Source: an uncultured Anaerolineales bacterium (lineage in GTDB: Bacteria > Chloroflexota > Anaerolineae > Anaerolineales > UBA4823). Taken from it: a DNA stretch of 61,350 nucleotides. Position numbers and translations under genes: made by a program. Under the pieces are notes generated by a model that did no database searches, was not told the origin of the DNA, and saw only the letters and a program-made list of their open reading frames with translations. This document shows positions 50,893-59,691 of the stretch, piece after piece. Within the stretch, counting starts at the first letter, position 1, and each line of letters begins with the position of its first letter. The stretch lies in the NCBI GenBank assembly GCA_937968125.1, contig CALBUI010000046.1, positions 1 through 61,350 of the forward strand, in the 5' to 3' direction.

Positions 50893-52641
50893 GTGGCAAA
50901 AAAACCTTCACGCGGCTCAATGAAATGGCGAACGATGGATTTACACCTCCATACACCCGCCTCGGTAGATTACCAGCAGCCGGGCGTGACATATTTAGAA
51001 ATACTACAAAGGGCTGAAGCGCGAGGCTTGGATATCATCGCCTTCACCGATCATAATACGATCTCCGGCTATCGCCGGATGATGGATGAGGTTGAACGAC
51101 TGGAGTTCTTGGAAAATTCTGGACGCTTATTAGCTGAAGAACAACTTCAACTGAAGGAATACCGCAGGTTGTTCAGTAAGATATTGGTCCTCCCTGGATT
51201 CGAATTCACTGCAACCTTCGGTTTTCATATTTTGGGAATTTTTCCTGAGGATAAACCCATTCGCGAGATCGAGCACATTCTCCTTAATTTAAACATTCCT
51301 GCTGAACAGCTTGATTATGGTTCAGATACGGTGGGCGCCTCAACGGATGTGATTGGCGCCTATCAAGCCATCGCCGAGGCAGGTGGATTGGCCATCGCGG
51401 CCCATGCAAATTCCAATCACGGAGTTGCAATGCGGGGATTTACTTTTGGCGGGCAAACCAGGATTGCATATACTCAAGATGCCAATTTGTATGCCTTGGA
51501 AGTGACTGATCTCGAGAAGAAGGGACGTCGCACAACTGCTGCCTTCTTCAGTGGGACTAAGCCAGAATACCCCCGGCGAATGCACTGCATCCAGGGATCT
51601 GACGCGCACCGTTTGACGAAGGACGAGAAAAGAAAAGGCAATCTCGGGATTGGAGATCGACCCACCGATGTATTAATCCCGGAAGTAAGTTTTAAAGCCT
51701 TGAAAGATCTTTTCTCCAGCAATGATTTCTCACGAGCCCGCCCCCATAGATTGAAAGCTGAGCCGGCCTACGATTTCATTCGGTCAGCTAGGGAAGAAGG
51801 GGCGAACATCGTCCAGGATTTTCACGAGAGTACCTCCATCCGGGGAGGCCGCTTATATGCGGTCGTTGCCGATATTAGCGCTTTCGCCAATACCAATGGG
51901 GGAACCCTCTTCTTAGGTCTTAACGCTGATCCGAACAAGGCTATCACGGGGATCTCAAAACCCAACCAGGCAATCACCCAACTTGAGAAGGAAATTGGCA
52001 ACCGGATTAGCCCACACCTGCACTGCACGATCGATTCTCACAAGACAGGCGGGAAGACGATTCTCCGGGTGCTGGTTCCGCGCGGAGATGATCCACCTTA
52101 CGTGGTGGATGATTACAAGATTTATGTGCGTACTGAATCAGAGACCAGTCAGGCAGTCCGAGACGAGTTAGTCAGCCTTGTCCGCCGGGGAAAGAACAAT
52201 ATTGCTCCACATTCCAGTAAGGCTGAAGATACAACTGATGAAAAAGAGATCAAAACTCCTGTATTGCCTGCGGAAGAGGATGTTGATCTGGCGCCGCGTA
52301 CCGGAGTGGAAGTGGTTGGTGTTGAAGAGCGGGACGGCGGTAGTTTCTACACCGTGCGCGACCTGCGAAATGGGAATATGGTCAAGAATGTAACTTTAAA
52401 ATCAGCCCGACGACTTTGGCATTATGCCCTGACCCAATATGCTCGTTTACCATCAGACATCGAAAAAGCTGATATCCAATGGCAGGGTGATTTTGGGTTA
52501 CTCCATCAAGGCAAACAAGGTAAACGACCCAATTATGATTTGATCCAGCGAACTCCTCAAGGCTATCGATACTTTTTTGGGGTGACGGACGATGGCATCC
52601 ACGGTCCTTGGAAAAAACCGGTCGGTCAGGAAGAGGAATGA
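50893..52641 (+). CDS. PHP hydrolase fused to AlbA_2 (Schlafen-like) domain
   Basis: A 582-aa fusion. Residues 14-270 are a PHP phosphoesterase with metal ligands in DLHLHTP, FTDHNT, PGFEF, IAAHAN and QGSDAHR. Residues about 290-415 resemble the Schlafen AlbA_2 (former AAA_4) domain (FHESTSIRGGRLYAVVADIS, AFANTNGGTLFLGL, NRISPHLHC, YKIYVRTESETS), found in nucleases and transcription regulators. The C-terminal 120 residues (about 460-580) include a beta part VEVVGVEERDGGSFYTVRDL and a WHYALTQYARLP helix and are unassigned. Start is GTG. It follows lon and the response regulator with a 10-bp gap and shares ATGA with the next gene. Confidence 0.82.
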   Translation: MAKKPSRGSMKWRTMDLHLHTPASVDYQQPGVTYLEILQRAEARGLDIIAFTDHNTISGYRRMMDEVERLEFLENSGRLLAEEQLQLKEYRRLFSKILVLPGFEFTATFGFHILGIFPEDKPIREIEHILLNLNIPAEQLDYGSDTVGASTDVIGAYQAIAEAGGLAIAAHANSNHGVAMRGFTFGGQTRIAYTQDANLYALEVTDLEKKGRRTTAAFFSGTKPEYPRRMHCIQGSDAHRLTKDEKRKGNLGIGDRPTDVLIPEVSFKALKDLFSSNDFSRARPHRLKAEPAYDFIRSAREEGANIVQDFHESTSIRGGRLYAVVADISAFANTNGGTLFLGLNADPNKAITGISKPNQAITQLEKEIGNRISPHLHCTIDSHKTGGKTILRVLVPRGDDPPYVVDDYKIYVRTESETSQAVRDELVSLVRRGKNNIAPHSSKAEDTTDEKEIKTPVLPAEEDVDLAPRTGVEVVGVEERDGGSFYTVRDLRNGNMVKNVTLKSARRLWHYALTQYARLPSDIEKADIQWQGDFGLLHQGKQGKRPNYDLIQRTPQGYRYFFGVTDDGIHGPWKKPVGQEEE

Positions 52642-53066
52642 TCGCGTCGGTCAAGATCCGTCCTTTCCGACAACCTGACGATTATGAAGCAGTTATCGAA
52701 TTGTGGGATCAATCGGGTCCAGGTGTACGTATGGGGAGGTCGGATACATTAGATGAAATCTCCAAGAAGTTAAGCAAAGATCCCGAACTTTTTCTTGTTG
52801 CAGAATATAATGGGAAAGTCATTGGGGCGGTAATCGGTGGCTTTGATGGCCGGCGGGGTTTGATTTACCACCTGGCAGTATCAGAAAGATATCGCGAGCA
52901 GGGGATTGGCAATGAGTTGATGTCGATCTTAGAAGATGGCTTACGGGATAAGGGCTGCCTGCGTTCGTATTTGCTTATTACAAAAGATAACCCAGCCATC
53001 AAGTTTTATGAGAAGCAGGGCTGGCAGTTGTTGGATTTGTACGCTTTAGGAAAAGACCTGCAATAA
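52638..53066 (+). CDS. GNAT-family N-acetyltransferase
   Basis: A 142-aa compact GNAT. The acetyl-CoA-binding loop is YREQGIGNELM near residue 85, after LIYHLAVSERYREQGIG, and KDNPAIKFYEKQGWQ is the typical C-terminal part. It is close in look to RimI/YpeA-type enzymes. Substrate unknown. The ATG at 52638 overlaps the stop of the PHP gene (ATGA), so the two are coupled; a start further upstream would lie inside the PHP gene. Confidence 0.88.
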   Translation: MIASVKIRPFRQPDDYEAVIELWDQSGPGVRMGRSDTLDEISKKLSKDPELFLVAEYNGKVIGAVIGGFDGRRGLIYHLAVSERYREQGIGNELMSILEDGLRDKGCLRSYLLITKDNPAIKFYEKQGWQLLDLYALGKDLQ

Positions 53067-53084
53067 GTACGATGGAGACAATCT

Positions 53085-53582
53085 TTGCGCATAGGTATCA
53101 TAACCGTATCTGATCGATCTGCTCGAGGTGAACGTGCCGATCTCTCCGGACCAGCCATTGAGGAACTGATCCTCGCTCAAGGCTGGGAGGTTAGTCAAAT
53201 GGATATCGTCCCGGATGAGCTGGAAGATCTCATTGATATCCTGAGTTCCTGGGCTGATTCTGGTGAATTGGATATCATTCTAACCACCGGCGGGACTGGA
53301 TTCAGCCCGCGGGATATCACCCCTGAAGCTACCATGCAGGTCGTCGAACGGGAAACTCCAGGATTGACCGAAGCCATGCGGGCTGCCAGCCTCAGTGTTA
53401 CCCCGCACGCTATGATGTCTCGAGCAGCGGCAGGAATCCGACGGCGTACATTGATCGTGAATCTACCCGGCAGTCCGAGAGGGGCGGTTGAGAATTTAAA
53501 TGTCATCCTGCCAGTTTTTGAACATGGAGTTGCCTTGTTATCTGATGATCCGGGTGCAGAAGCCGGTCATCGGAAAGTTTGA
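53085..53582 (+). CDS. mog: Molybdenum cofactor protein MogA/MoaB family
   Basis: A 165-aa MoaB/Mog protein that adenylylates molybdopterin before metal insertion. Motifs: IGIITVSDRSARGERADLSG at the N-terminus, LTTGGTGFSPRDITPEAT near residue 65 and LPGSPRGAVENL near 125. Start is TTG with GGAG seven bases upstream. No other molybdopterin genes are in the window. Confidence 0.93.
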   Translation: MRIGIITVSDRSARGERADLSGPAIEELILAQGWEVSQMDIVPDELEDLIDILSSWADSGELDIILTTGGTGFSPRDITPEATMQVVERETPGLTEAMRAASLSVTPHAMMSRAAAGIRRRTLIVNLPGSPRGAVENLNVILPVFEHGVALLSDDPGAEAGHRKV

Positions 53583-53606
53583 ACCTAATCGCTAAAGGAT
53601 CAATTC

Positions 53607-54200
53607 TTGAGAGAATTACGCAGTGAAGAATATCCTGATCCTCCAGAGGAGCATTCACAGCGGGGAGGATTAAAAAGATTCGCTAGGGACATTCTTGAGA
53701 TTTCCCTGATATCTTTGTTTTTGTTCGTCAGTATTAACACGTTATCAGCCCGCATTCGGATTGAATCAGTCAGCATGGAGCCCACGCTGTATGCGGGAAA
53801 TTTCGTCGTGGTAAGCAAACTGGCTTACCAGTTTACTGGACCCAGCCGGGGGGATATCATTGTCTTTCACTATCCACCAAATCCCGAACAGGATCCGTAT
53901 ATCAAGCGGATTATTGGTCTCCCTGGAGATCAAGTAATTGTGGAGGAGGATGATGTCCTGATCAATGGCGTCCGCATTGCAGAACCTTACCTGGATTCCC
54001 CGACCCGCCAGGGAGGAGAATGGACGATCCCACAAGACTCACTCTTTGTGATGGGTGATAATCGCAACAACTCTTCTGATTCACGGTCCTGGGGTGTGGT
54101 GCCGGTGGAAAATGTGATCGGCAAAGCCCTGGTAGTCTATTGGCCTCCCAATAAATGGGAGCTCCTTGGCAGCTCCTACGCTATTGCAGCAGAACCCTAG
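53607..54200 (+). CDS. lepB: Signal peptidase I
   Basis: A 197-aa signal peptidase I with one N-terminal membrane helix (about 32-50). Catalytic Ser in RIESVSMEPTLYAGN near residue 55, Lys in PYIKRIIGLPGDQV near 97, and box E GDNRNNSSDSRSWGVVP near 145. It removes signal peptides from exported proteins; the catalytic domain faces outward. Start is TTG with AAAGGA upstream. The stop overlaps the stop of the convergent acyl-CoA dehydrogenase gene in CTAG. Confidence 0.96.
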   Translation: MRELRSEEYPDPPEEHSQRGGLKRFARDILEISLISLFLFVSINTLSARIRIESVSMEPTLYAGNFVVVSKLAYQFTGPSRGDIIVFHYPPNPEQDPYIKRIIGLPGDQVIVEEDDVLINGVRIAEPYLDSPTRQGGEWTIPQDSLFVMGDNRNNSSDSRSWGVVPVENVIGKALVVYWPPNKWELLGSSYAIAAEP

Positions 54201-55348
54201 TTAGTTTCCAGTATCCGGCGGGCGATAACCATCCGCTGGACTTCGCTGGTGCCTTCTCCGATAGTCATCAAGCGCGTATCTCTATAAATTCTCTCAACCG
54301 GATATTCACGGCTGTAGCCATAGCCTCCCAGGATTTGGATCGCATTCCGGCAAACCTGTTCAGCCATCTCTGTCGCATTGAGCTTTGCCATTGAGGCTTC
54401 GACCGAAAAAGGCTGTCCCTGTCCTTTTAGCCAGGCTGCGTAATATATCATCAAACGGGCAGTCTGGATTTGTGTAGCTGCATCTGCCAGCATCCATTGG
54501 ATGGCTTGATGGGATGTCAGCGGGGCGCCAAAAGTATGCCGCTCTTTGGCATAGCGCATCGCCTCTTCATAAGCCGCCTGGGCCAAACCAACTGATAGCG
54601 CACCAATTCCCACCCTTCCCCAATCCAGCACAACAAAGGTTTGTTGCAGCCCCTCACCTACCTGGCCCAACAGATAATTCCTTGGAACGCGAACATTTTC
54701 ATAGGTCACCGGGTGAGTTGGACTGCCTTTTAATCCCATCTTCTTTTCCGGTGGACCGATGGACAGGCCGGGTGTGTCAATTGGCGTCACGATCAGGCTT
54801 AGTGATTGTGAGCCACCATTTGGATCAGTGCGCACAAGCGTGACAATGAAATCAGCAATACTGGCGTTCGTGATCCACATCTTGGTACCATTGATCACCC
54901 ACTCGTCGTTTAACAGCTCCGCACTTGTGCGCACTCCACCTTTCAAGTCCGATCCGGCATCCGGTTCCGTCAGGGCAAGCGCGGCAAGTTTTCCCTCGCC
55001 TGTCGCGACCGGGGGTAAAAATCGCTCCTTAATCTCAACCTCACCGAATAAGGTCAATGGAGCACAACCCAGCCCATTATGGGCAGAGATTGACAAAGCA
55101 GTGCTGCCGCAACCCCAACCCAGTTCTTCGATCGCGATCGCTGCACTGATGGCATCTACCCCAGCCCCGCCATATTCTTCCTCTACATTCAAGCCGAGCA
55201 GCCCCATGGGTCCCATTTTATGAGTGGCCTGCCAGTTGAACTGAGCCTCCTCATCGACCATCTGGGCGTGTGGTTTGACCTCCTTAGATACGAAGTCATG
55301 GACAATTTCCTTCCATTTGCGTTGTTCTTCTGTCAAGTCGAAATCCAT
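54197..55348 (-). CDS. Acyl-CoA dehydrogenase
   Basis: A 383-aa FAD-dependent dehydrogenase that oxidises an acyl-CoA to the 2-enoyl-CoA. Signatures are ALTEPDAGSDLKG near 127, KMWITNASIADFIV near 160, the FAD-binding RHTFGAPLTSHQAIQW near 275, and IQILGGYGYSREYPVERIYR near 345 with IGEGTSEVQRMVIAR, whose Glu is the catalytic base in the short- and medium-chain group. Chain-length preference cannot be read with confidence. It pairs with a zinc-ribbon gene and an acyl-CoA synthetase gene upstream. Confidence 0.94.
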   Translation of the reverse strand: MDFDLTEEQRKWKEIVHDFVSKEVKPHAQMVDEEAQFNWQATHKMGPMGLLGLNVEEEYGGAGVDAISAAIAIEELGWGCGSTALSISAHNGLGCAPLTLFGEVEIKERFLPPVATGEGKLAALALTEPDAGSDLKGGVRTSAELLNDEWVINGTKMWITNASIADFIVTLVRTDPNGGSQSLSLIVTPIDTPGLSIGPPEKKMGLKGSPTHPVTYENVRVPRNYLLGQVGEGLQQTFVVLDWGRVGIGALSVGLAQAAYEEAMRYAKERHTFGAPLTSHQAIQWMLADAATQIQTARLMIYYAAWLKGQGQPFSVEASMAKLNATEMAEQVCRNAIQILGGYGYSREYPVERIYRDTRLMTIGEGTSEVQRMVIARRILETN

Positions 55349-55372
55349 GCGTTTTCTCCGTCATTAATCGGT

Positions 55373-55594
55373 TTAACTGCGGCCGAAAAACACCAACAGA
55401 CAAAGCAATGCAACTCCAATGCCAATAATGAGGGGAATGAGGACGATAGCAATAGTGTAAGCGCTGAACCAGGCGATATCTGAACGGCTGAAATCTGTTT
55501 CCTCCCCTGATTCAGCGAGTTGGGCTCCACAGCGCGGGCATACCTCAGTCCCCTCAATAAGCATTGCATTGCATTCTGGGCACCAATCAGGCAT
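55373..55594 (-). CDS. Zinc-ribbon single-pass membrane protein
   Basis: A 73-aa protein with an N-terminal zinc ribbon (CPECNAMLIEGTEVCPRCG, two CxxC pairs) and one transmembrane helix (about 42-70). Such small proteins are common and of unknown role. It lies 13 bp after the acyl-CoA synthetase gene and 24 bp before the dehydrogenase gene, so it is translated from the same mRNA. Confidence 0.82.
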   Translation of the reverse strand: MPDWCPECNAMLIEGTEVCPRCGAQLAESGEETDFSRSDIAWFSAYTIAIVLIPLIIGIGVALLCLLVFFGRS

Positions 55595-55607
55595 TGAACC
55601 TCCCTTA

Positions 55608-57563
55608 TCAAGCAGCTTTTTTGATTGCGGTTATTGCCTCAGGATTTACCAATGAGGAGGTATCTCCTGGATCTAATCCTAGGTGGGCTGCGCGTACCAT
55701 GCGGCGCATTACTTTCGCGTTGCGAGTTTTCGGTAGATCATCGATAAAGAGGATTCTTTCTGGGGTGAGTGGCTTGCCCAATGAAGATGCGATGGAATCT
55801 TTCAACTCTCCCCCCAATTCATCACCAGGTGGATAATCATCAATCAATACGCAGTAAACCACCAGCGCACTACCTTTGACCTCATGCGGGACTCCTATAG
55901 CCGCGGCTTCAACCACAGCGGGATGAGCGACTAGAATTGATTCTACTTCGGCAGGTCCCAATCGCTTTCCAGCGATTTTGATCGTATCGTCAGATCGACC
56001 TAGTATGTACCATTGTCCATCTGAATCGACCGCTGCAAAATCACCCTGAACCCACACGCCAGGCCAACGTGACCAATAGGTCTCTTCATAACGTTCCGCA
56101 TCACCCCAAAAACCACGTGTCATGCCTATCCAGGGTGCCTTGATGACCAGCTCTCCGACCTGATCGCGCACCGAATTGCCCTCCTCATCGAATACATCCG
56201 CGGCAATCCCAGGGCAGGGAGCCGAAAAAGCGGTTGGTTTCAGGGGCAGCAGCGGGTTACCCATCACGATTCCCCCAGAGATCTCTGTGCCGCCGGAGTA
56301 ATTGATAATGGGTCGTTCCCCTCCGCCGACTTTTTCGAACAGCCACATCCAGGGATCAGGGTTCCAGGGTTCACCGGTTGAGGCAAACAGCTTGATCGAT
56401 GAAAGATCATGAGCTTTCAGGTGCTGATCTCCAGACGGCATCAGGGTCCTGATCAAAGTCGGCGAAATTCCAAGGGTGGTTATTTGGTGCTTCTCTACAA
56501 GCTGCCAAAGTTTTGCCGGACCGGGATAATCGGGTGCTCCATCGTATAACATAAATGTGCTGCCCAGGACCATCGCTCCAAAAACAAGCCATGGACCCAT
56601 CATCCAACCCATGTCGGTCATCCAATAGAAACGCTGACCAGGGTGCAGATCAGTTCCGAAGGCCATATCCTGGGCGGCTTTGACCGGAAATCCGGCATGT
56701 GTGTGTACAGCACCTTTTGGACGACCGGTTGTTCCGGATGTATAAATTACCATCAGCACACTTTCAGCATCGATGGTCTCGGTCTCAGCCTGAGTCGATT
56801 GTACGTCAACCAGTTCGTGCCACCAATGGTCGCGCACTGGAGCCATATCTGTCTCTAGACCTACTCTATTGGTCACGATCATATGCTGCAAGGAAGGCAC
56901 CGATTTTACAGCCTGGTCGGCGACCGGTTTCATCCCGATATTTCGCCCTCTACGCTGAAAACCATCGGCTGTAAATAGTGCCTTTGCCTGCGTATCGGCC
57001 AGCCGGGTGGCTACCGCACCGGATCCATAACCGGAGAATAATGGCAGGATGATCCCGCCGATCTTGGCGATCGCCAGCATGGCCACCACAATTTCACAGG
57101 TCATGGGCATGTATAAGCCGATCGCGTCACCAGGTCCCAGTCCCAAGCTGCGCAGCGCGTTCGCAGCCTGGTTGACCCTGCGAAAAAGTTCACCATAAGT
57201 GAAAGTGCACACTTCTCCGGTCTCATCCTCCGTGATAAGAGCGGGGCGGTGTTCGATCTCGCTGCCGATATATTTGTCCAGTAGATTATGGACGATATTC
57301 ATTTTCCCCCCTACAACCCACTGCGGCCAGGCGATGCCTTTGGACAGGTCGAGGATATTCTGGTACGGAGTCTGAAATTGAATATCTAGATAGTTGAGTA
57401 TTGCTTCAGTAAACCAGGCTATATCTGTCGTGGAGCGCTGCATTAAGGAATCAAAATCTGGGATATCCTCACGTTTCATGAACCGGGTCAGGTGAGCGTC
57501 GTCGATGTAATCGGCAGATGGCCGCCAGATAAATTCACCCCCAAAAGAATAATCCTCGCTCAC
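55608..57563 (-). CDS. AMP-forming acyl-CoA synthetase
   Basis: A 651-aa ANL-superfamily ligase of the acetyl/acetoacetyl-CoA synthetase type. P-loop-like A3 motif YTSGTTGRPKGAVH near 273, A5 INYSGGTEISG near 425, A7 VQGDFAAVDSDGQWYILGRS near 515, A8 DDTIKIAGKRLGPAEVES and the catalytic Lys in LPKTRNAKVMRRMVR near 623. N-terminal WFTEAILNYLDIQF is typical of acetyl-CoA synthetases. The acid substrate (acetate, propionate or other short-chain) is not determined. The start is GTG with GGAGG seven bases upstream, in an inverted repeat. It heads an operon with the zinc-ribbon and acyl-CoA dehydrogenase genes. Confidence 0.92.
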   Translation of the reverse strand: MSEDYSFGGEFIWRPSADYIDDAHLTRFMKREDIPDFDSLMQRSTTDIAWFTEAILNYLDIQFQTPYQNILDLSKGIAWPQWVVGGKMNIVHNLLDKYIGSEIEHRPALITEDETGEVCTFTYGELFRRVNQAANALRSLGLGPGDAIGLYMPMTCEIVVAMLAIAKIGGIILPLFSGYGSGAVATRLADTQAKALFTADGFQRRGRNIGMKPVADQAVKSVPSLQHMIVTNRVGLETDMAPVRDHWWHELVDVQSTQAETETIDAESVLMVIYTSGTTGRPKGAVHTHAGFPVKAAQDMAFGTDLHPGQRFYWMTDMGWMMGPWLVFGAMVLGSTFMLYDGAPDYPGPAKLWQLVEKHQITTLGISPTLIRTLMPSGDQHLKAHDLSSIKLFASTGEPWNPDPWMWLFEKVGGGERPIINYSGGTEISGGIVMGNPLLPLKPTAFSAPCPGIAADVFDEEGNSVRDQVGELVIKAPWIGMTRGFWGDAERYEETYWSRWPGVWVQGDFAAVDSDGQWYILGRSDDTIKIAGKRLGPAEVESILVAHPAVVEAAAIGVPHEVKGSALVVYCVLIDDYPPGDELGGELKDSIASSLGKPLTPERILFIDDLPKTRNAKVMRRMVRAAHLGLDPGDTSSLVNPEAITAIKKAA

Positions 57564-57571
57564 CTTGCTGC

Positions 57572-57611
57572 CTCCAGGATGGTCAAATTAAATGTGATAT
57601 TTACCCTGGAG
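57572..57611 (-). promoter_or_regulatory. Inverted repeat covering the synthetase ribosome-binding site
   Basis: In the minus-strand mRNA CUCCAGG (57611-57605) can pair with CCUGGAG (57578-57572), which contains the GGAGG Shine-Dalgarno of the GTG at 57563. The arms are 7 nt with a 26-nt AU-rich loop. This could reduce translation in one conformation. Confidence 0.4.
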
Positions 57612-57866
57612 TCGCCCTTTGTTGTTTTGCAAGGAAAATTTTGGTGAGTGTACATTTTGCGGACTTATGACATACTTATCAGCCGATCGCATTGAGCTTG
57701 TCCACCGCCCTTGAGGTGGAATTTACCCTCCTCAAGTAAATTATATCATTCTGCGAGTATTCAATTTGGGAATGGATTGATCGGAATCTATGGTCAGATT
57801 GAGAATTAGGAATTAGCGGAAACAGTTCAGGTAGATTTTTAAATCCTATGGGAGTGTTCGATTCTA
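57612..57866. other. Non-coding gap between lipoprotein and synthetase genes
   Basis: Together with the element at 57572-57611 this is a gap of about 300 bp. It holds an inverted repeat CTTGAGG (57710-57716) / CCTCAAG (57730-57736) with a 13-nt interior. The plus strand CCACC...GGTGG overlaps its left arm as an alternative pairing. No reading frame with coding character and no clear promoter were found. Confidence 0.5.
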
Positions 57867-58394
57867 TTAGGGATTTTGAACGACAACTTCGATGAAGATT
57901 GGGTCGCCGAAAATTTCCCCCTGGGGATCAAATGCCTGCCATGCGCTGCGATGTACACCTGGCTCTTGTGGAGCGGTGAAGAGGATGTGGATTTCAGCCT
58001 GGGTCCCGCTGCGTGCGGGAAACAGGGCATATTCCGGTTGGTTAGTCATGCTGGGTCCAGCAATTAACCGCAAACTAAACCGGTCATCCCAATTGCATGA
58101 GCCGGAGTTTTCTACCAACCACCGTTTATCCAAAATTTCACCCTGGGCAACCAGGGTTCCATCTGGAATAGTAGTATCTTCGAGGTAAGTTAATCCCGCA
58201 GAGCAAGCCGGGGAGGGGGAGGGTTGCGGGGACGGTGTCCCGGGTTCGGCCTCGAATTCGGAGGCCGGTGTCTGGCTCGGGACATTTAACGGACTTTCTT
58301 TCGTCGGAGGACTATAAAGCGTGGGCGTAGTTTGACCAGCACAAGCAGACAGCAGAATGACGAGGAAAAATCCGATTAGAGGCGTATTTTTCAC
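57867..58394 (-). CDS. Lipoprotein with NBR1-like Ig domain
   Basis: A 175-aa predicted lipoprotein. Signal and lipobox LLSAC at residues 14-18, then a long Pro/Ser/Thr linker (about 20-62). The C-terminal domain (about 65-173) has the pattern of the Ig-like domain next to BRCA1 gene 1 (NBR1): DTTIPDGTLVAQGEILDKRW, LVENSGSCNWDDRFSLRLI, APQEPGVHRSAWQAFDPQGE. These domains are frequent in secreted Chloroflexota proteins and probably bind ligands at the surface. It lies downstream of recA (63-bp gap). Confidence 0.82.
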   Translation of the reverse strand: MKNTPLIGFFLVILLSACAGQTTPTLYSPPTKESPLNVPSQTPASEFEAEPGTPSPQPSPSPACSAGLTYLEDTTIPDGTLVAQGEILDKRWLVENSGSCNWDDRFSLRLIAGPSMTNQPEYALFPARSGTQAEIHILFTAPQEPGVHRSAWQAFDPQGEIFGDPIFIEVVVQNP

Positions 58395-58457
58395 ATTATC
58401 CGTGTTATTTCCTAATCCAGTTTGCTGTTGTCAGATGTTGAACAAATATTCTCGTCT

Positions 58458-59543
58458 TTAGGCTTCCAGCTCTTCTTCAGGAATTTCCAGCTCTTCGTCC
58501 TCAACGACCGCCATCGGCAGTATCCCGCTGAGGGTTTGCTGGCGAATCGCCAGGTCGATCTCTTCCATCATGTCCAGATTTTCACGCAAGAATCCTTTGG
58601 CATTTTCGCGACCCTGCCCGAGTCGGATGTCGCCATAAGAATAGAAAGAACCGCGTTTATCAATTAATCCTAATTCCACTGCCAGGTCGAGAATATCGCC
58701 GGATTTTGATATGCCTTCGTTGTACATGATGTCAAATTCAGCTGTCCTGAACGGCGGGGCGACTTTGTTCTTGACCACCCTTACGCGGGTCCGGTTACCG
58801 ATGATCTCAGAACCTAGTTTTATCGATTGGATCCGGCGTACATCCAAGCGAACAGAAGAGTAGAATTTAAGTGCCATACCACCAGTGGTCGTCTCCGGAT
58901 TACCGAACATAACCCCGATTTTCTGGCGCAGCTGGTTGGTGAAGACCACTGAAGTGTTAGTCTGTTTTATCGCTCCGGAAAGTTTTCGCAACGCCTGGGA
59001 CATCAAACGGGCTTGCATACCCATCGGTGAATCGCCCATATCGCCTTCAATTTCAGCACGGGGGACCAGGGCTGCCACCGAATCGATGACAACGATATCG
59101 ACTGCACCGGATCGCACCAGGGTCTCAGTGATCTCGAGGGCTTGTTCGCCCATATCGGGTTGGGAGATTAACAAACTATCTACATTAACCCCACAACGGG
59201 CAGCATAAGATGGATCTAAGGCATGTTCCATATCGATGAACGCACAGGTGCCGCCCAGGCTTTGCGCTTCCGCGACGATGTGCTGGCAGATGGTCGTTTT
59301 ACCGGATGACTCAGGTCCATAAATTTCAGTAATCCGGCCACGTGGAATCCCTCCGGTTCCAAGGGCGATATCCAGTGATAGAGAACCTGTGGGAATGATG
59401 TCGACATCTAGCAGGTGAGATTCTCCAAGGCGCATGATCGTGCCGTCGCCATAACGCTTGGTAAGATCGCCGATAGCCTTGTCCAATGCAACCTGTCGGG
59501 ATTCGTCAATTGCTTCAGGGGTGGGTGATTTCTTACGGGCCAT
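58458..59543 (-). CDS. recA: Recombinase RecA
   Basis: A 361-aa RecA, the strand-exchange protein and LexA co-protease. Walker A is GPESSGKTT near residue 70, followed by [11 protein letters not shown], and Walker B is [24 protein letters not shown] near 143. Loop L2 is present near 200 ([22 protein letters not shown]), and the acidic C-terminus is typical. The ATG follows GAGGAG. The promoter carries a LexA-box-like sequence and the leader is long (about 110 bases), containing an imperfect inverted repeat (ATTGGGATTG/CAATCCAAT). Confidence 0.98.
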   Translation of the reverse strand: MARKKSPTPEAIDESRQVALDKAIGDLTKRYGDGTIMRLGESHLLDVDIIPTGSLSLDIALGTGGIPRGRITEIYGPESSGKTTICQHIVAEAQSLGGTCAFIDMEHALDPSYAARCGVNVDSLLISQPDMGEQALEITETLVRSGAVDIVVIDSVAALVPRAEIEGDMGDSPMGMQARLMSQALRKLSGAIKQTNTSVVFTNQLRQKIGVMFGNPETTTGGMALKFYSSVRLDVRRIQSIKLGSEIIGNRTRVRVVKNKVAPPFRTAEFDIMYNEGISKSGDILDLAVELGLIDKRGSFYSYGDIRLGQGRENAKGFLRENLDMMEEIDLAIRQQTLSGILPMAVVEDEELEIPEEELEA

Positions 59544-59663
59544 TTAATAATTCTCCTCTAGAAGGGGACTTTTATTCAATTGGGATTGTATCTGGTAGTG
59601 GAGATTATCGCAATCCAATAGGTTGGAGGTTAATCTTAAATTGGTGCTTTGATCTCACCCCTA

Positions 59664-59691
59664 AGTTTAGCACAGATGTTCTGTTTGTCAA
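59664..59691 (-). promoter_or_regulatory. Promoter of recA
   Basis: On the minus strand TTGACA (59691-59686), 16-bp spacer, TAAACT (59669-59664). The -35 hexamer contains the stop codon TGA of the upstream M23 lipoprotein gene. Confidence 0.8.
59669..59682. promoter_or_regulatory. LexA-box-like operator in the recA promoter
   Basis: AGAACATCTGTGCT on the minus strand matches AGAAC-n4-GTTCT at nine of ten fixed positions. It lies between the -35 and -10 of recA, the same placement as at 22299. Confidence 0.6.

Noticed and set aside
58440..58451. GAACAAATATTC downstream of recA as LexA box
   Set aside because: Only eight of ten fixed bases match once flanks are included, and no promoter surrounds it.
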